This document shows positions 27,743 to 39,195 of a stretch of 64,000 nt of DNA, in pieces; within the stretch, counting starts at the first letter, position 1; every line of letters starts with the position of its first letter. The stretch lies in NCBI RefSeq assembly GCF_016429215.1, contig NZ_JAELUH010000014.1, forward strand, positions 1 to 64,000, written 5' to 3'. Both the position numbers and the translations under genes were made by a program. This stretch comes from Herbaspirillum sp. ASV7. Its GTDB lineage: Bacteria > Pseudomonadota > Gammaproteobacteria > Burkholderiales > Burkholderiaceae_D. The notes below the pieces were generated by a model that worked only from the letters and a program-made list of their open reading frames with translations, was not told the origin of the DNA and made no database searches.

Positions 27743-29263
27743 TCAACGCAAGGCGGCGTTGTCCTTCAGGGCTTTGGCCTTCTCGACCTGCTGCCGCTGC
27801 AGGGGTCCCAGGTCCGCCAGGTCATGCCCATCCCAGCCACCGCCCAGCGCCTTGGCCAGCAGCACGCTGGCGGCCATGCGCCGGTTGATGATATTGAGCG
27901 AGGTCAGCTCGGCCGACAGCGCCGTGGCCTGGGCCGTGATCACGCTGACATAGCTGACCGTGCCGGCCTTGTACTGGTTGGTCACCAGCGTGACGGCCTG
28001 GCGCGCGGCCAATAGGGCCTCGTTCTGCACCGCCGCCTCCTGCTCCAGGATGCGCAATGCGGCCAGGTTGTCCTCCACATCCTGGAAGGCCGTCAGCACC
28101 GTCTGCTTGTAGGTGGCCACCGTGCCGTCGTAGCTGGCAATGGCCTGGTCGGTGGCGGCGCTGCGGGCGCCGCCGTCGAAGATGGTCTGGGCCAGTTGCG
28201 GCCCCAGCGACCACACCCGGCCCGGCAGCGTAAACCAATCGGCGAAACTGGAACTCTGATAACCGCCCGAGGCCGACAGCGTCAGGCTGGGGAAGTAAGC
28301 CGCCTTGGCCACGCCGATCTTGGCATTGGCCGCAGCGACGCGGCGCTCGGCGGCGGCCACGTCGGGGCGGCGCTCCAGCAGCATCGATGGCACGCCCTGC
28401 GGCACCGGCGGCGCTACGGCCGTCAGCGGGGCCTTGGGCAGCGAGAAGGTCGATGGCGTCTTGCCCACCAGCAGCGCGATGGCGTGCTCTACCTGGGCGC
28501 GGGTGACGCCATTGTCCAGCGCCGAGGCCTGGGCCGACTTCAGCTGGGTCTGCGCCTGGATCACGTCGGACTTGGCCACCATGCCGGCGGCATACTGGTT
28601 CTGGGTCAGCTGGTAGGAGCGCTGGTAGGCCTCTACCGTGTCCTGCAGGACCTGCTGCTGGGCGTCCAGCACGCGCAATTGCAGGTAGTTCTGCGCCAGC
28701 TGGGCCTGGGCTGACAGGCGGGCTGCCGCCAGGTCGGCCGCGCTGGCCTGGGCGCTGGCCTGGCTGGCCTCGACGTCGCGGCGCACCTTGCCCCAGATGT
28801 CGGCTTCCCAGGAGGCCGTCAGCGCGAAGTTGTAGCTGTTGCGCACGCTGCCTGAGCTGCCGGTCGAGGTGGATGTGGTTGAACTGCTGCTGGAGCTGCC
28901 GCCGCTGCGGGAGGCCGACGCCGACGCCGCCAGCGTAGGCGAATAAGCCGAGCGCGAACTCTGCACCAGCGCCACGGCACTGCGGAAGTTGGCTTCGGCC
29001 AGGGCCAGGTTCTGGTTGGAGACGTCGACCTGCGCCACCAGCGCATTCAATTGCGCATCGCCAAACATCTCCCACCACTTGCCATCGGCCACCAGGTCGC
29101 GCGGCTGGGCGGGATGCCAGTCCTGGCCTTCCTTGAAGACGGCCGGGGCCGGCTCCAGTTGCGGGCGCACGTAGTCGGGTCCGACCGAGCAGGCCGTCAG
29201 CGCGAAGCCGGCCATCAGCACGGCCAGCAGGGGCTTCAATTTGAACAGGTCTTGTTGCGTCAT
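27743..29263 (-). CDS. RND efflux outer-membrane lipoprotein (NodT/OprM type)
   Basis: 506-residue TolC-like outer-membrane factor. The signal peptide ends in a lipobox (GFALTAC), then SVGPDYVRP typical of NodT/OprM proteins. Coiled-coil helices alternate with short strands in two repeats, and a Ser-rich stretch (about 130-150) sits in the first. I prefer ATG 29263, which has GGAG about 7 bp upstream, over ATG 29275. It lies 23 bp after the RND permease gene, so pump and exit duct are made together. Confidence 0.92.
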   Translation of the reverse strand: MTQQDLFKLKPLLAVLMAGFALTACSVGPDYVRPQLEPAPAVFKEGQDWHPAQPRDLVADGKWWEMFGDAQLNALVAQVDVSNQNLALAEANFRSAVALVQSSRSAYSPTLAASASASRSGGSSSSSSTTSTSTGSSGSVRNSYNFALTASWEADIWGKVRRDVEASQASAQASAADLAAARLSAQAQLAQNYLQLRVLDAQQQVLQDTVEAYQRSYQLTQNQYAAGMVAKSDVIQAQTQLKSAQASALDNGVTRAQVEHAIALLVGKTPSTFSLPKAPLTAVAPPVPQGVPSMLLERRPDVAAAERRVAAANAKIGVAKAAYFPSLTLSASGGYQSSSFADWFTLPGRVWSLGPQLAQTIFDGGARSAATDQAIASYDGTVATYKQTVLTAFQDVEDNLAALRILEQEAAVQNEALLAARQAVTLVTNQYKAGTVSYVSVITAQATALSAELTSLNIINRRMAASVLLAKALGGGWDGHDLADLGPLQRQQVEKAKALKDNAALR

Positions 29264-29285
29264 GCGATTCTCCATGGCGGCAGCC

Positions 29286-32200
29286 TCAGGCCGCCGATGT
29301 TGCTGTCTTGTTCTTGCGACCGAAACGACGGCGGCCCCAGGCGCTCAGTCGTTCCATGTACAGGTAGACCACCGGCGTGGTGTAGAGCGTGAGCAACTGG
29401 CTCACCAGCAGCCCGCCGACGATGGATGTGCCCAGCGGCTGCCGTAGCTCGGCACCGTCGCCATGGCCCAGCGCCAGCGGGATCGCGCCCAGCAGCGCGG
29501 CCATGGTGGTCATCATGATGGGACGGAAGCGCAGCCTGCAGGCCTCGAAGATGGCGTCGCGCGGCGACAGGCCGCGGTTGCGCTCGGCATCGATGGCAAA
29601 GTCCACCATCATGATGGCGTTCTTCTTGACGATGCCGATGAGCAGGATCACGCCGATCAGGGCGATGAGGCTGAAGTCGGTCCCGGTCACCATCAGCGCC
29701 AGCAAGGCGCCCACGCCGGCCGAGGGCAGCGTGGAAATGATGGTGATGGGATGGATCAGGCTCTCGTAGAGAATACCCAGCACGATGTAGACCGCCAGCA
29801 GCGCCGTCAGGATCAGGATGGGCTGGCTGGAGTTCGATGACTGGAAGGCACTGGCGGTGCCGGCGAAGGTCCCCAACACATTGGTGGGCACACCCAGTTG
29901 CGCCATGGCGCGATCAATGGCGGCGGTAGCCTGCGACAGCGAGACGCCTTCGGCCAGGTTGAAGGACAGCGTAGAGGCCACGAACTGCCCCTCGTGGCCC
30001 ACCGACAGCGAGGTGGTGGTCGGCTCGAAGCGGGCGAAGGTGGCCAGCGGGATCTGCCGCGAGGGCGCCGTGGAGATGGTCTGGGCCAGCCCGCTGTTGG
30101 CGTTGAGCTTGCCCGAGGCCGACAGCGCCGGTGGCGTCGACAGCGTCGAGGTGGTCGGCGACAGGTTCGATGAACCGGCCAGGCTGACGTAGGTATCACG
30201 CAGGGTCTCGGGGCTCTGCCAGTACTGCGGCGCGGCTTCCATCACCACGTGGTACTGGTTCATGCCGCTGTAGATGGTGGAGATCTGGCGCTGGCCGAAC
30301 AGGTCGGAGAGGGTCGAGTCGATCAGCTGCGGTGTCACCCCGGCACGCATGGCGGTATCGCGATCGATGGTCAGGGTGGTCTGCAGGCCGTTGTCCTGCT
30401 GGTCGGTGCTGATGTCTTCGAGTTCCTTGAGGTTGGAGAAGGCCAGGCGGATCTTGGGCTCCCATACCCGCAGCAGGGCCACGTCATCGGACTTGAGCGA
30501 GTACTCGTACTGCGAGTCGCTCTGGCGCCCACCGATGCGGATATCCTGCACCGGCACCAGGAACACGCGCGCACCGGCCACCTTGGCGGTCTTGATGCGC
30601 AGGCGCGCCACCACCTTGTCGGCGCTGTCCTTGCGTACCGTCAGCGGCTTCAGGGTGACATACATGAACCCGCCATTGCGCCGCTGCCCGCCGGTGAAGG
30701 CCACCACGTCCGAGACATCGGGATCGGCCTTGACGATGTCGATGAACTCGTTGAGCTTGGTGCGCATGGCCTGGAAGGAAATGGCCTGGTCGCCCCGGAT
30801 GCCGCCCACCAGGCGGCCGGTATCCTGCTGCGGGAAGAAGCCCTTGGGGATGGCCTTGTAGAGATAGACGTTCAGGGCGACGGTCGCCACCAGGATCAGC
30901 ATCATCAGCGGTGCCGCACGCAAGGCCCAGGCCAGCGAACGCTCATAGCCCAGCAGCATGTCCTGGAAGATCAGGGCGCCCTGGTCGGCCAGCTTCTGCA
31001 GCCAGGGGTGGCGACGCTTGCGGCGCTCCTCGTCGGCGGCCGGATCGTGGCGCAGCAGCTGCGCGCACATCATCGGCGTGGTGGTCAGCGATACCACCAG
31101 CGACACCAGGATGGCCACCGACAGGGTGACGGCGAACTCGCGGAAGAGCCGCCCGACGATGCCCTCCATCATCAGGATGGGGATGAAGACGGCGATGAGC
31201 GAGATGCTCATCGACAGCACCGTGAAGCCCACCTCGCGCGCGCCCAGCAGCGCCGCCTTGTAGGGCTTCATGCCGGACTCGATATGGCGCGAGATGTTTT
31301 CCAGCACCACGATGGCGTCGTCGACCACGAAGCCGGTGGCAATGGTCAGCGCCATCAGCGACAGGTTGTCCAGGCTGAAACCGGCCAGGTACATGATGCC
31401 GAAGGTACCGATCAGCGAGACCGGCACGGCCACCGCCGGAATCAGCGTGGCGCGCGCATTGCGCAGGAACAGGAACACCACCATGATCACCAGCGCCACC
31501 GAGAGCATCAGGGTGAACTCGGTTTCCTTCAAGGAGGCGCGGATGGTCGGGGTGCGGTCCAGCACCACCTTCATGTCGATGGCCGCCGGAATGGAGGCCT
31601 GCAGCTGCGGCAGCAAGGCGCGCACGTTATCGACGGTATCGATGATGTTGGCGCCGGGCTGGCGGTTGATGATCACCAGCACCGAGGGCTTGCCATTGGA
31701 GGAGCCGGCGTTGCGCACGTCGGCCACCGAGTCGCGCACCTCGGCCACGTCGCGCACGCGCACCGGTGTGCCATTGCGATAGGACACGATCAGCGGCGCA
31801 TACTCGGCGGCGGTCTTGGCCTGGTCGTTGGCGTAGATCTGCCAGTTGCGTTCATCGTCTTCCAGGATGCCCTTGGGACGGTTGGCATTGGTGGCTGCCA
31901 CGGCGGTACGCACGTCGGCGCTGCCGATGCCGTACTTGTTCAGGGCCGTCGGGTTGAGCTCGATGCGCACGGCCGGCTGCGAACTGCCGCCCACGCTGAC
32001 CTGCCCCACCCCACGCACCTGCGACAGTTTCTGCGCCACGATACTGTCGGCGGCATCGTACATCTGGCCCTGGGTCATGGTGTCGGAGGTCATGGCCAGG
32101 ATCAGGATGGGCGCGTCGGCCGGGTTGACCTTGCGATAGGTCGGATTGCTCGGCATGCCGGTCGGCAGCAGGTTGCGCGCGGCATTCAGGGCAGCCTGCA

Positions 32201-32522
32201 CGTCGCGGGCAGCGCCGTCGATGTCACGGTTCAGATCGAACTGCAGCGTGATGCGGGTGGAGTTCTGCGAGCTGGTCGAGGTCATCTCGGTGACACCCGC
32301 AATCGACCCCATGGCCCGTTCCAAGGGCGTGGCCACGGTAGCGGCCATGGTTTCCGGGCTGGCGCCGGGCAGCGAGGCCGAGATCGAGATGGTCGGGTAA
32401 TCCACCTGCGGCAAGGGCGACACCGGCAGCAGGCGGAAGGCCACCATCCCGGCCAGGGCGATGCCGATGGTCAGGAGCGTGGTGGCGATGGGCCGCTTGA
32501 TGAAGGGAAGCGAGATATTCAT
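29286..32522 (-). CDS. mdtC: RND multidrug efflux permease, MdtC-like
   Basis: 1078-residue hydrophobe/amphiphile RND inner-membrane pump. N-terminus [18 protein letters not shown] and [18 protein letters not shown] are typical, twelve helices in two halves flank large periplasmic loops, and the transmembrane-4 signature [15 protein letters not shown] carries the proton-relay acidic pair. It follows a second RND permease by 12 bp, as in the heteromultimeric MdtB2-MdtC1 pump of E. coli. Which paralogue is B and which C is inferred from gene order. Confidence 0.9.
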   Translation of the reverse strand: MNISLPFIKRPIATTLLTIGIALAGMVAFRLLPVSPLPQVDYPTISISASLPGASPETMAATVATPLERAMGSIAGVTEMTSTSSQNSTRITLQFDLNRDIDGAARDVQAALNAARNLLPTGMPSNPTYRKVNPADAPILILAMTSDTMTQGQMYDAADSIVAQKLSQVRGVGQVSVGGSSQPAVRIELNPTALNKYGIGSADVRTAVAATNANRPKGILEDDERNWQIYANDQAKTAAEYAPLIVSYRNGTPVRVRDVAEVRDSVADVRNAGSSNGKPSVLVIINRQPGANIIDTVDNVRALLPQLQASIPAAIDMKVVLDRTPTIRASLKETEFTLMLSVALVIMVVFLFLRNARATLIPAVAVPVSLIGTFGIMYLAGFSLDNLSLMALTIATGFVVDDAIVVLENISRHIESGMKPYKAALLGAREVGFTVLSMSISLIAVFIPILMMEGIVGRLFREFAVTLSVAILVSLVVSLTTTPMMCAQLLRHDPAADEERRKRRHPWLQKLADQGALIFQDMLLGYERSLAWALRAAPLMMLILVATVALNVYLYKAIPKGFFPQQDTGRLVGGIRGDQAISFQAMRTKLNEFIDIVKADPDVSDVVAFTGGQRRNGGFMYVTLKPLTVRKDSADKVVARLRIKTAKVAGARVFLVPVQDIRIGGRQSDSQYEYSLKSDDVALLRVWEPKIRLAFSNLKELEDISTDQQDNGLQTTLTIDRDTAMRAGVTPQLIDSTLSDLFGQRQISTIYSGMNQYHVVMEAAPQYWQSPETLRDTYVSLAGSSNLSPTTSTLSTPPALSASGKLNANSGLAQTISTAPSRQIPLATFARFEPTTTSLSVGHEGQFVASTLSFNLAEGVSLSQATAAIDRAMAQLGVPTNVLGTFAGTASAFQSSNSSQPILILTALLAVYIVLGILYESLIHPITIISTLPSAGVGALLALMVTGTDFSLIALIGVILLIGIVKKNAIMMVDFAIDAERNRGLSPRDAIFEACRLRFRPIMMTTMAALLGAIPLALGHGDGAELRQPLGTSIVGGLLVSQLLTLYTTPVVYLYMERLSAWGRRRFGRKNKTATSAA

Positions 32523-32534
32523 CGGCGTATCCGA

Positions 32535-35500
32535 TCAGACTGCTGGCGGCAGCGTGGCCGGCTTGCCGTCACCGTGCTCATCGTCGTCCTCGCCGTCATG
32601 CTGGCCGGGCTCACGCTGGCCGAAACGCTGGCGCAGGCGACGGCCCAGGCTGTCGAAGCCGAGATAGATCACCGGCGTGGTGAACAACGTCAGCACCTGC
32701 GACACCAGCAAGCCACCGACCATGGTGATGCCCAGCGGCTGGCGCAATTCGGAGCCCACGCCGGTGCCCAGCATCAGCGGCAGCGCTCCCAGCAGGGCCG
32801 CCATGGTGGTCATCAGGATGGGACGGAAGCGCAGCAGGCAAGCCTGGTAGATGGCCTCGCGCGGGCTCTTGCCCTCGTGGCGTTCGGCTTCCAGAGCAAA
32901 GTCGATCATCATGATGGCGTTCTTCTTGACGATGCCGATCAGGAGGATGATGCCGATGATGCCGATGATGCCCAGGTCAGACCCGGAGATCATCAGCGAC
33001 AGCAGTGCCCCCACGCCGGCCGAAGGCAGCGTCGAGAGGATGGTGATGGGGTGGATATAGCTCTCGTAGAGCACGCCCAGCACGATATACATGGTGACGA
33101 TGGCCGCCAGGATCAGCCACAGGGTATTGGATAGCGAGGCCTGGAAGGCCAGCGCCGCGCCCTGGAAGTTGGTCACGGTGGAGGACGGCATGCCGATCTC
33201 TTCCTCGGCGGCCTTGATGGCCTTGACTGCCTCGCCCAGGGACGCACCCTTGGCCAGGTTGAAGGACACGGTGGCCGCCGGGAACTGGCCGATGTGGTTC
33301 ACCACCAGCGGCGCGGTACGTTCGGTGACGGTGGCAATCGAGGACAGCGGCACCTTGCCGCTGGCCGAGGTCACCAGGTAGATGCTGTCCAGCGCGGTGG
33401 GGCCATGCTGGAATTCGGGCTTGACCTCCATCACCACGCGATACTGGTTCGATTGTGTATAGATGGTGGAAATGAGTCGCTGGCCGAAGGCGTTGTAGAG
33501 CGCATTGTCGATGGCGGCCGTGGTGATGCCCAGGCGCGAGGCGGCATCGCGGTCGATCTGGATGTAGGCCTGCAAACCCTGGTCCTGCAGGTTGGTGGCC
33601 ACGTCGGCCAGCTCCGGCTGTTGCTGCAGGCGGGCGATCAGCTTGGGCACCCAGGTGCTGAGCATGTTGGGATCGGCATCTTCCAGCGTGAACTGGTATT
33701 GCGTGCGCGAGACGCTATCCTCGATGGTCAGGTCCTGCACCGGCTGCATGTACAGGGTCACGCCCGGCACCTGCCGGGCCAGCTCGGGCTGCAGGCGGCG
33801 GATGACATCGGCGGCCGAGACGTCGCGCTCTTCGTGCGGTTTCAGGTTGATCAGCATGCGGCCGCTGTTGAGGGTGGCATTGGTGCCATCCACGCCGATG
33901 AAGGACGACAGGCTCTCCACGGCCGGATCGGCCAGCACCACCTTGGCCAGCTGCTGCTGCTTCTCGCCCATGGCGCCGAAGGAAACCGATTGGGTGGCTT
34001 CCGAGATGCCCTGGATCACGCCGGTATCCTGCAAGGGGAAGAAGCCCTTGGGCACGAATACATACAGCAGCACCGTCAGGCCCAGCGTGGCCACGGCCAC
34101 CAGCAGAGTCGACTTCTGGTGCTCCAGCACCCACTCCAGCATGACGCCATAGCGGGCGATGATGCGGTCGAAGAAGACCTGGCTCTTGTGATAGAACCAG
34201 CCCTGCTCTTCTTCCGGCTGGTGGCGCAGCAGGCGCGCGCACATCATGGGCGTGAGCGTGAGCGAGACCACCGCCGAGATCAGGATCGATACCGCCAGCG
34301 TCACCGCGAATTCATGGAACAGGCGGCCCACCACATCGCCCATGAACAGCAGCGGGATCAGCACGGCAATCAGCGAGAAGGTCAGCGAGATGATGGTGAA
34401 GCCGATCTGCTCGGCCCCCTTCAGGGCGGCCTGCATGGGCTTCATGCCCTCTTCGATGTAGCGTGAGATGTTCTCGATCATGACGATGGCGTCATCCACC
34501 ACGAAGCCGGTGGCAATGGTCAGGGCCATCAACGTGAGGTTGTTGATAGAGAAGCCGGCCAGGTACATGATCGCGAAGGTGCCCACCAGCGACAGCGGCA
34601 CTGCCACGCTGGGGATGATGGTGGCAGGCACATTGCGCAGGAATACGAAGATCACCATCACCACCAGCGCGACAGACAGCAGCAGCTCGAACTTCACGTC
34701 CGACACCGAGGCGCGAATGGTGGTGGTACGGTCGGTCAGGATGTGGACGTCGATAGAGCCCGGCAGGCTGGCCTGCAGCTGCGGCAGGATCTTCTTGATG
34801 CTGTCGACCACGGCAATCACGTTGGCGCCGGGCTGGCGCTGGATGTTCACGATCACCGCCGGCTGGGTGTTGGCCCAGGCGCCCAGGCGCACGTTCTCGG
34901 CGCCATCGATGACATCGGCCACGTCGGAGACGCGGATCGGCGCGCCATTCTTGTAGGCGATGATCAGGTTGCGATACTCGTCAGCCGAGCGCAGCTGGTC
35001 GTTGGCATCGATGGTGGAGGCGCGGGTGGGACCGTCGAAACTGCCCTTGGCCTGGTTGACGTTGGCGTTGCCGATGGCGGTGCGCACATCATCCAGGTTC
35101 AGGCCCAGCGCGGCCACGGCGCGCGGATTCAATTGCATGCGCACGGCCGGACGCTGGCCGCCCGACAGGCTCACCAGACCCACGCCGGAGAGCTGGGAAA
35201 TCTTTTGCGCCAGGCGGGTGTCGATCAGGTCCTGCACCTTGGGCAGGGGCATGGTGCTGGACGTCACCGCCAGTGTGATGATGGGGGTGTCGGCCGGGTT
35301 GACCTTGCTGTAGACCGGCGGCATCGGCAGGTCCGAGGGCAGCAGGTTGCTACCGGCATTGATGGCGGCCTGGACTTCCTGCTCGGCGATATCGAGGTTC
35401 AGGTCCAGGTTGAATTGCAGCGTGATCACCGAGGCCCCCCCGGAGCTGGTGGAAGACATCTGCTTCAAGCCCGGCATCTGGCCGAACTGCCGTTCCAGCG

Positions 35501-35696
35501 GCGCGGTCACCGAGGACGTCATCACGTCCGGACTGGCACCGGGGTAGAGGGTGACCACCTGGATGGTCGGATAGTCGACTTCCGGCAGAGCCGACAGCGG
35601 CAGCAGGCGGTAGGCCACGATGCCCACCAGCAGGATCGCCAGCATCAGCAAGGAAGTGGCGACCGGCCGCAGGATGAACTGGCGCGAGGGATTCAT
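32535..35696 (-). CDS. mdtB: RND multidrug efflux permease, MdtB-like
   Basis: 1053-residue RND permease, first of the paired pumps. [17 protein letters not shown] and [18 protein letters not shown] match the MdtB N-terminus, and [15 protein letters not shown] is the TM4 proton-relay motif. The C-terminal tail is acidic and His-rich after the last helix. It begins 12 bp after the adaptor gene. Expected substrates by family knowledge are bile salts, novobiocin-like and other amphiphilic compounds; not shown by this sequence. Confidence 0.9.
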   Translation of the reverse strand: MNPSRQFILRPVATSLLMLAILLVGIVAYRLLPLSALPEVDYPTIQVVTLYPGASPDVMTSSVTAPLERQFGQMPGLKQMSSTSSGGASVITLQFNLDLNLDIAEQEVQAAINAGSNLLPSDLPMPPVYSKVNPADTPIITLAVTSSTMPLPKVQDLIDTRLAQKISQLSGVGLVSLSGGQRPAVRMQLNPRAVAALGLNLDDVRTAIGNANVNQAKGSFDGPTRASTIDANDQLRSADEYRNLIIAYKNGAPIRVSDVADVIDGAENVRLGAWANTQPAVIVNIQRQPGANVIAVVDSIKKILPQLQASLPGSIDVHILTDRTTTIRASVSDVKFELLLSVALVVMVIFVFLRNVPATIIPSVAVPLSLVGTFAIMYLAGFSINNLTLMALTIATGFVVDDAIVMIENISRYIEEGMKPMQAALKGAEQIGFTIISLTFSLIAVLIPLLFMGDVVGRLFHEFAVTLAVSILISAVVSLTLTPMMCARLLRHQPEEEQGWFYHKSQVFFDRIIARYGVMLEWVLEHQKSTLLVAVATLGLTVLLYVFVPKGFFPLQDTGVIQGISEATQSVSFGAMGEKQQQLAKVVLADPAVESLSSFIGVDGTNATLNSGRMLINLKPHEERDVSAADVIRRLQPELARQVPGVTLYMQPVQDLTIEDSVSRTQYQFTLEDADPNMLSTWVPKLIARLQQQPELADVATNLQDQGLQAYIQIDRDAASRLGITTAAIDNALYNAFGQRLISTIYTQSNQYRVVMEVKPEFQHGPTALDSIYLVTSASGKVPLSSIATVTERTAPLVVNHIGQFPAATVSFNLAKGASLGEAVKAIKAAEEEIGMPSSTVTNFQGAALAFQASLSNTLWLILAAIVTMYIVLGVLYESYIHPITILSTLPSAGVGALLSLMISGSDLGIIGIIGIILLIGIVKKNAIMMIDFALEAERHEGKSPREAIYQACLLRFRPILMTTMAALLGALPLMLGTGVGSELRQPLGITMVGGLLVSQVLTLFTTPVIYLGFDSLGRRLRQRFGQREPGQHDGEDDDEHGDGKPATLPPAV

Positions 35697-35708
35697 GCGT
35701 GACCTTGT

Positions 35709-37298
35709 TTATTTTGCGCCGTTGCCATTGTTGCTGCTGCCAGAGCTACCCGTGCCACCATTGCCGGCAGCCTCGCGCTGACGACGCAGCTCCATCATCT
35801 TCTGGCGGCGCTGGTCTTCGGGCAGCTTCTTGATCTCTTCGCCGAATTCGCCGGCGTCGATGCGCTTGTTGATCTCGGCCCAGCGCTTCTGGCGCTCTTC
35901 GTCGCTCAGGCCGGCCTGGCCACCTTGCCCGGCCGTGGCACCCGCAGCACCGCCCTGCCCTTGTCCCTGGCCGCGCTTGCCATGGCGGCGCGCGTCCGGG
36001 TTCTCGGTGGTGAGCTTGGTGGCCGGATCATCGGCACCGCCACGGGTGACGGCTTCGACCTTGGCGCCTTCGCGCAGGCGGTCCAGGCCATCGATGACCA
36101 CGGTCTCGCCCACGGCCACACCGTCGGTGATGACGGTCAGGTCATCCTGCACCGGACCGGTCTTGATGTTGCGCACAGTGACGGTGTTGTCCTGCTTGAC
36201 CACATAGACGAACAGGCCCTTGGCGCCACGCTGGATGGCCGCCGTCGGGATGACGGTAGCGCCCTCTTCGGTATTGAGCTGCAGGCGCACATTGACGAAC
36301 TGGCTGGGGAAGAGCGCGTAGTCGGTATTGGGGAACTGGGCCTTGAGCTTGACCGTGCCGGTGGTGGAATCCACCACGTTGTCGATGGTCAGCAGTACGC
36401 CGTCGGCCAGTTTCTTCTTCTGTTCGCGGTCCCAGGCCTGGGCCGGCAGCTTGCGTCCGGTCTGCAGCTGGCGCAGCACGGCCGGGATATTGTCTTCGGG
36501 GATGCTGAAGATGGCGGTGATAGGCTGCAGCTGGGTGATGATGACCAGGCCATTGGTATCGCTGGTGGTGACGTTGTTGCCCACGTCAGCCTGGCGCAAG
36601 CCCAGGCGGCCACTGATGGGCGCCGTCACGCGGGTGAACGAGAGCTGCAGGCGTGCGCTGGCCACCGAACCTTCGTCGGCCTTGACCGTGCCTTCGTACT
36701 GCTTGACCAGTGCCGCCTGGGTATCGACCTGCTGGCTGGCGATGGAGTCCTGGGCCAGCAGGGTCTGGTAGCGCTTCAGGTCGAGCCGGGCCGAGGCCAG
36801 CAAGGCGCGGTCACGCGCAAGCTGGCCTTCGGCCTGGGTCAGCGCTGCCTGCAGGGCACGCGGATCGATCTCGGCCAGCAGGTCGCCGGCCTTGACGACC
36901 TGGCCTTCCTTGTAATTCAGCTTCTGCAATTGGCCATCCACGCGCACACGCACCGTGGCCGTGGCTGTCGGGGTCACGGCACCGAGGCCGTTGAGGTAGA
37001 CGTCGACGTTCTGCACCCGCGCCTGGGCCACGCCCACCGGCATGGTCTGGGCCCCGAAGGCGCCCGCACCGGGGCGTCGCGCACCGGGGCCACCCGGACC
37101 ACCGGGCCCCGGACGTCCGCCCGGGCCACCCATGGCGGCGGCCTGCTCCTGTTCAGCCTTTTTCTTGGTCCAGTACTTGTAGCCGCCCCCGGCGGCCAGC
37201 ACCGCCACCAGAACCCAGAACCACCAGCGCCGTAGCACGCTGCCCCGGGAAGTCGGATTGGAAGGAGAGTGCTGCCCGGGAGTTGGAGTATTTGTCAT
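35709..37298 (-). CDS. mdtA: RND periplasmic adaptor, MdtA-like
   Basis: 529-residue membrane-fusion protein linking the inner pumps to the outer-membrane duct. An N-terminal helix (about 22-38, WWFWVLVAVLAAGGGYKYW) is followed by a Gly/Pro-rich linker (about 50-75), lipoyl/hairpin and beta-barrel domains (GLGAVTPTATATVRVRVDG, then RVTAPISGRLGLRQADVG). The C-terminal 110 residues are an unusual Gly/Gln-rich and charged tail, making it longer than E. coli MdtA. ATG at 37298 is chosen because the longer frame adds 55 residues with no signal or family match. Confidence 0.9.
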   Translation of the reverse strand: MTNTPTPGQHSPSNPTSRGSVLRRWWFWVLVAVLAAGGGYKYWTKKKAEQEQAAAMGGPGGRPGPGGPGGPGARRPGAGAFGAQTMPVGVAQARVQNVDVYLNGLGAVTPTATATVRVRVDGQLQKLNYKEGQVVKAGDLLAEIDPRALQAALTQAEGQLARDRALLASARLDLKRYQTLLAQDSIASQQVDTQAALVKQYEGTVKADEGSVASARLQLSFTRVTAPISGRLGLRQADVGNNVTTSDTNGLVIITQLQPITAIFSIPEDNIPAVLRQLQTGRKLPAQAWDREQKKKLADGVLLTIDNVVDSTTGTVKLKAQFPNTDYALFPSQFVNVRLQLNTEEGATVIPTAAIQRGAKGLFVYVVKQDNTVTVRNIKTGPVQDDLTVITDGVAVGETVVIDGLDRLREGAKVEAVTRGGADDPATKLTTENPDARRHGKRGQGQGQGGAAGATAGQGGQAGLSDEERQKRWAEINKRIDAGEFGEEIKKLPEDQRRQKMMELRRQREAAGNGGTGSSGSSNNGNGAK

Positions 37299-37694
37299 GT
37301 CAGGAAAAACCAAGGAACCAATCACGTGGACAGGCCGATGCCGGCCCTGCCGATCAATAAGACGACGCCTCTGCAATACGTCTTGTCCGTTTCCGCCCGG
37401 GCCGTCATTGGCGCTGTCATTGGGATACCGGGCGCAAGCGCAGGAGCGCAAACGCGAAAGCATACGGGAAGGCGGCCTTTACTGCCGGCCGCCCTCCGCT
37501 ATTGTCTCTGAAAACCATTACAAGCTTGCAACAACGCCATCGCGGTATTCCAGGTTGGCTGGCAGTGTACCCAGCTCTTTGGCGAGGTGCCAACAAAAAC
37601 AGCCTTGCGCGGTCAACGCAGGGCTGTCTCGGAAAGCTGCGCCGGCAAGGATACCGGCGCAGCGGTGCTGCCTGGCCGCTTACTGAGTGGCCAC
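37299..37694. other. Intergenic region between mdtA and the Spy-like gene
   Basis: 396 bp that should contain the mdtABC promoter (leftward). A GC-rich hairpin (GGCGGCC..GGCCGCC) lies near 37472-37493. The Spy-like gene's terminator is at 37594-37627. No gene is supported here. Confidence 0.5.
37594..37627 (-). terminator. Terminator of the Spy-like gene
   Basis: On the minus strand ACAGCCCTGCG pairs with CGCAAGGCTGT (one mismatch) and is followed by TTTTTG. It lies 68 bp after the stop codon. Confidence 0.75.
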
Positions 37695-38231
37695 TTACTG
37701 AGCGTGGGCCGGGGCCGCATCAGGTGCGGGCTTGCCACCGTGCGGGGGACCCTTGTGCTCGCCATGGCGCATATGCTCCCAGCGATGACGCTCCATCTTG
37801 GCGAATTCGGCGTCGAAGGTCTTTTGCTGTTCCGGCGACAGGGTCGCGTAGAATTCCTTGGTGGCTGCCACGCGCTGCTCGGCGAAGGCTTCGCGCTTGC
37901 GCATCAGGTCCAGCTTCTTGTCCAGGCGCTCCGGGGTGGACAGCTTGGCCCACTCATCCTTGCTGGGACGGGCGGCCGGATCCATCGGGGTCGGACGGGT
38001 CTTGTCAAGGAAGAGCTTCCAGGCGGCTTCCTGGGAGGCGGTGATCTTGAGCTTGTCGTGCAGCTCGGCCTGGTGCTTGGCGCGCATCTGCTCGAACTTG
38101 GCCATCTGCTCGGCACTGGGAGCGTGGCCTTGCGGGCCGCCCGGCGGCATCTGGGCCATGGCGGCCACGGTCACGGCGGTCAGGCTCACGGCGGCGATGC
38201 CTGCCAGGATGCGGGTCTTGAATTTCAACAT
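37695..38231 (-). CDS. Spy/CpxP-family periplasmic chaperone
   Basis: 178 residues with a signal peptide to about residue 26 (AAMA|Q), then an almost all-helical mature part. Two LTxxQ-like motifs are visible in degenerate form (LSTPERLD, LSPEQQKT), as in Spy and CpxP. The C-terminus is His/Pro/Gly rich (MRHGEHKGPPHGGKP), as in metal-responsive relatives. Family members are small cage-like chaperones or repressors of envelope-stress kinases. It is divergent from a response regulator/kinase pair and next to mdtABC, matching the E. coli BaeSR target set. ATG at 38231. Confidence 0.87.
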   Translation of the reverse strand: MLKFKTRILAGIAAVSLTAVTVAAMAQMPPGGPQGHAPSAEQMAKFEQMRAKHQAELHDKLKITASQEAAWKLFLDKTRPTPMDPAARPSKDEWAKLSTPERLDKKLDLMRKREAFAEQRVAATKEFYATLSPEQQKTFDAEFAKMERHRWEHMRHGEHKGPPHGGKPAPDAAPAHAQ

Positions 38232-38307
38232 GTGATGCTCCTTTCGTTTGGTGCTGTCTGCACAGCGATGTGCTGTCTTTGCACGGTTCCCATTAAACCG
38301 GCCGCGT

Positions 38308-38413
38308 GTATCACCAGTTTTTCCCCTGTGGCGTCATTTGTATCGTTTTGTATATTCAGAAGCCTGGCGGGTATCGTTTTATTTCTTTCCCCCGGCTTGT
38401 TAAGCCCCGATAC
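38308..38413. promoter_or_regulatory. Repeated GTATC motifs in the divergent spy-like / response-regulator promoter region
   Basis: GTATC occurs in direct orientation at 38308, 38340 and 38371, at 32- and 31-bp steps (about three helical turns); the last two share the longer GTATCGTTTT. An inverted copy, GATAC, is at 38409-38413. Regular helical spacing between divergent genes suggests binding sites for the adjacent OmpR-type regulator. Confidence 0.45.
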
Positions 38414-38448
38414 AAATCGCTCCTGCACGCGCGGACAAGTTCGGCATA

Positions 38449-39195
38449 ATGCGACTCATGGATACAACTACTCACATCCTCGTGGTCGATGATGACCGCG
38501 ACATCCGCACCCTGCTGGCCGAATACCTGGACAGCAACGGCCTGCGCACCCTGACGGCCACCAATGGCGTGGAGATGCGACGGGTCCTGGAGGAATCCCG
38601 GGTCGACCTGATCGTGCTGGACCTGACCCTGCCCGGCGAAGACGGCCTGACCCTGTGCCGCACCCTGCGCGCCACCTCCAGCGTGCCGGTCATCATGCTG
38701 ACGGCACGCGGCGAGCCGCTGGACCGCATCCTGGGCCTGGAGATGGGTGCCGACGACTACCTGGCCAAGCCCTTCGAACCGCGCGAACTGTTTGCCCGCA
38801 TCCGCAGCGTCCTGCGCCGTACCCAGGCACTGCCGCCCAACATGGCGCAGCCGGATGTCGCCGCCATGCGCTTTGCCGGCTGGACCCTGGACCTGACCGC
38901 ACGCCACCTGGTCAGCAAGGACGGCGTGGTGGTGGCGCTCTCGGGCGCCGAATTCCGCCTGCTCAAGGTCTTTCTCGATCATCCCAATCGGGTACTCAAC
39001 CGCGACCAGTTGCTGGAACTGACCCAGGGCCGCGAGTCCGATCCCTTCGACCGTTCGGTCGACATCCAGATCAGCCGCCTGCGCCAGAAGCTGGGTGACG
39101 ACGCCCGCACGCCCACCATCATCAAGACGGTGCGCAGCGAAGGCTACGTGCTGGCCACCACCGTCAGCACCGAGAGCGCGGGCCGCCCGACATGA
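38449..39195 (+). CDS. OmpR-family response regulator (BaeR/OmpR-like)
   Basis: 248 residues. Receiver domain with acidic triad DDD near residue 14, phospho-acceptor Asp58 in LIVLDLTLPGEDG, Thr in MLTARG and Lys in LAKPFEPRE. The winged-helix DNA-binding domain (about 145-235) has LSGAEFRLLKVFLDHPNRVL and the DIQISRLRQKLGDD recognition region. Its last four bases overlap the kinase gene (ATGA), so the pair is coupled. ATG at 38449 or 38458; both are in frame. Divergent from the Spy-like gene it probably controls. Confidence 0.92.
   Translation: MRLMDTTTHILVVDDDRDIRTLLAEYLDSNGLRTLTATNGVEMRRVLEESRVDLIVLDLTLPGEDGLTLCRTLRATSSVPVIMLTARGEPLDRILGLEMGADDYLAKPFEPRELFARIRSVLRRTQALPPNMAQPDVAAMRFAGWTLDLTARHLVSKDGVVVALSGAEFRLLKVFLDHPNRVLNRDQLLELTQGRESDPFDRSVDIQISRLRQKLGDDARTPTIIKTVRSEGYVLATTVSTESAGRPT

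Noticed and set aside
30249-33134. Very long plus-strand frame opposite the RND permeases
   Set aside because: Low-complexity His/Gln/Arg-rich translation without any motif; the RND genes on the other strand are certain.
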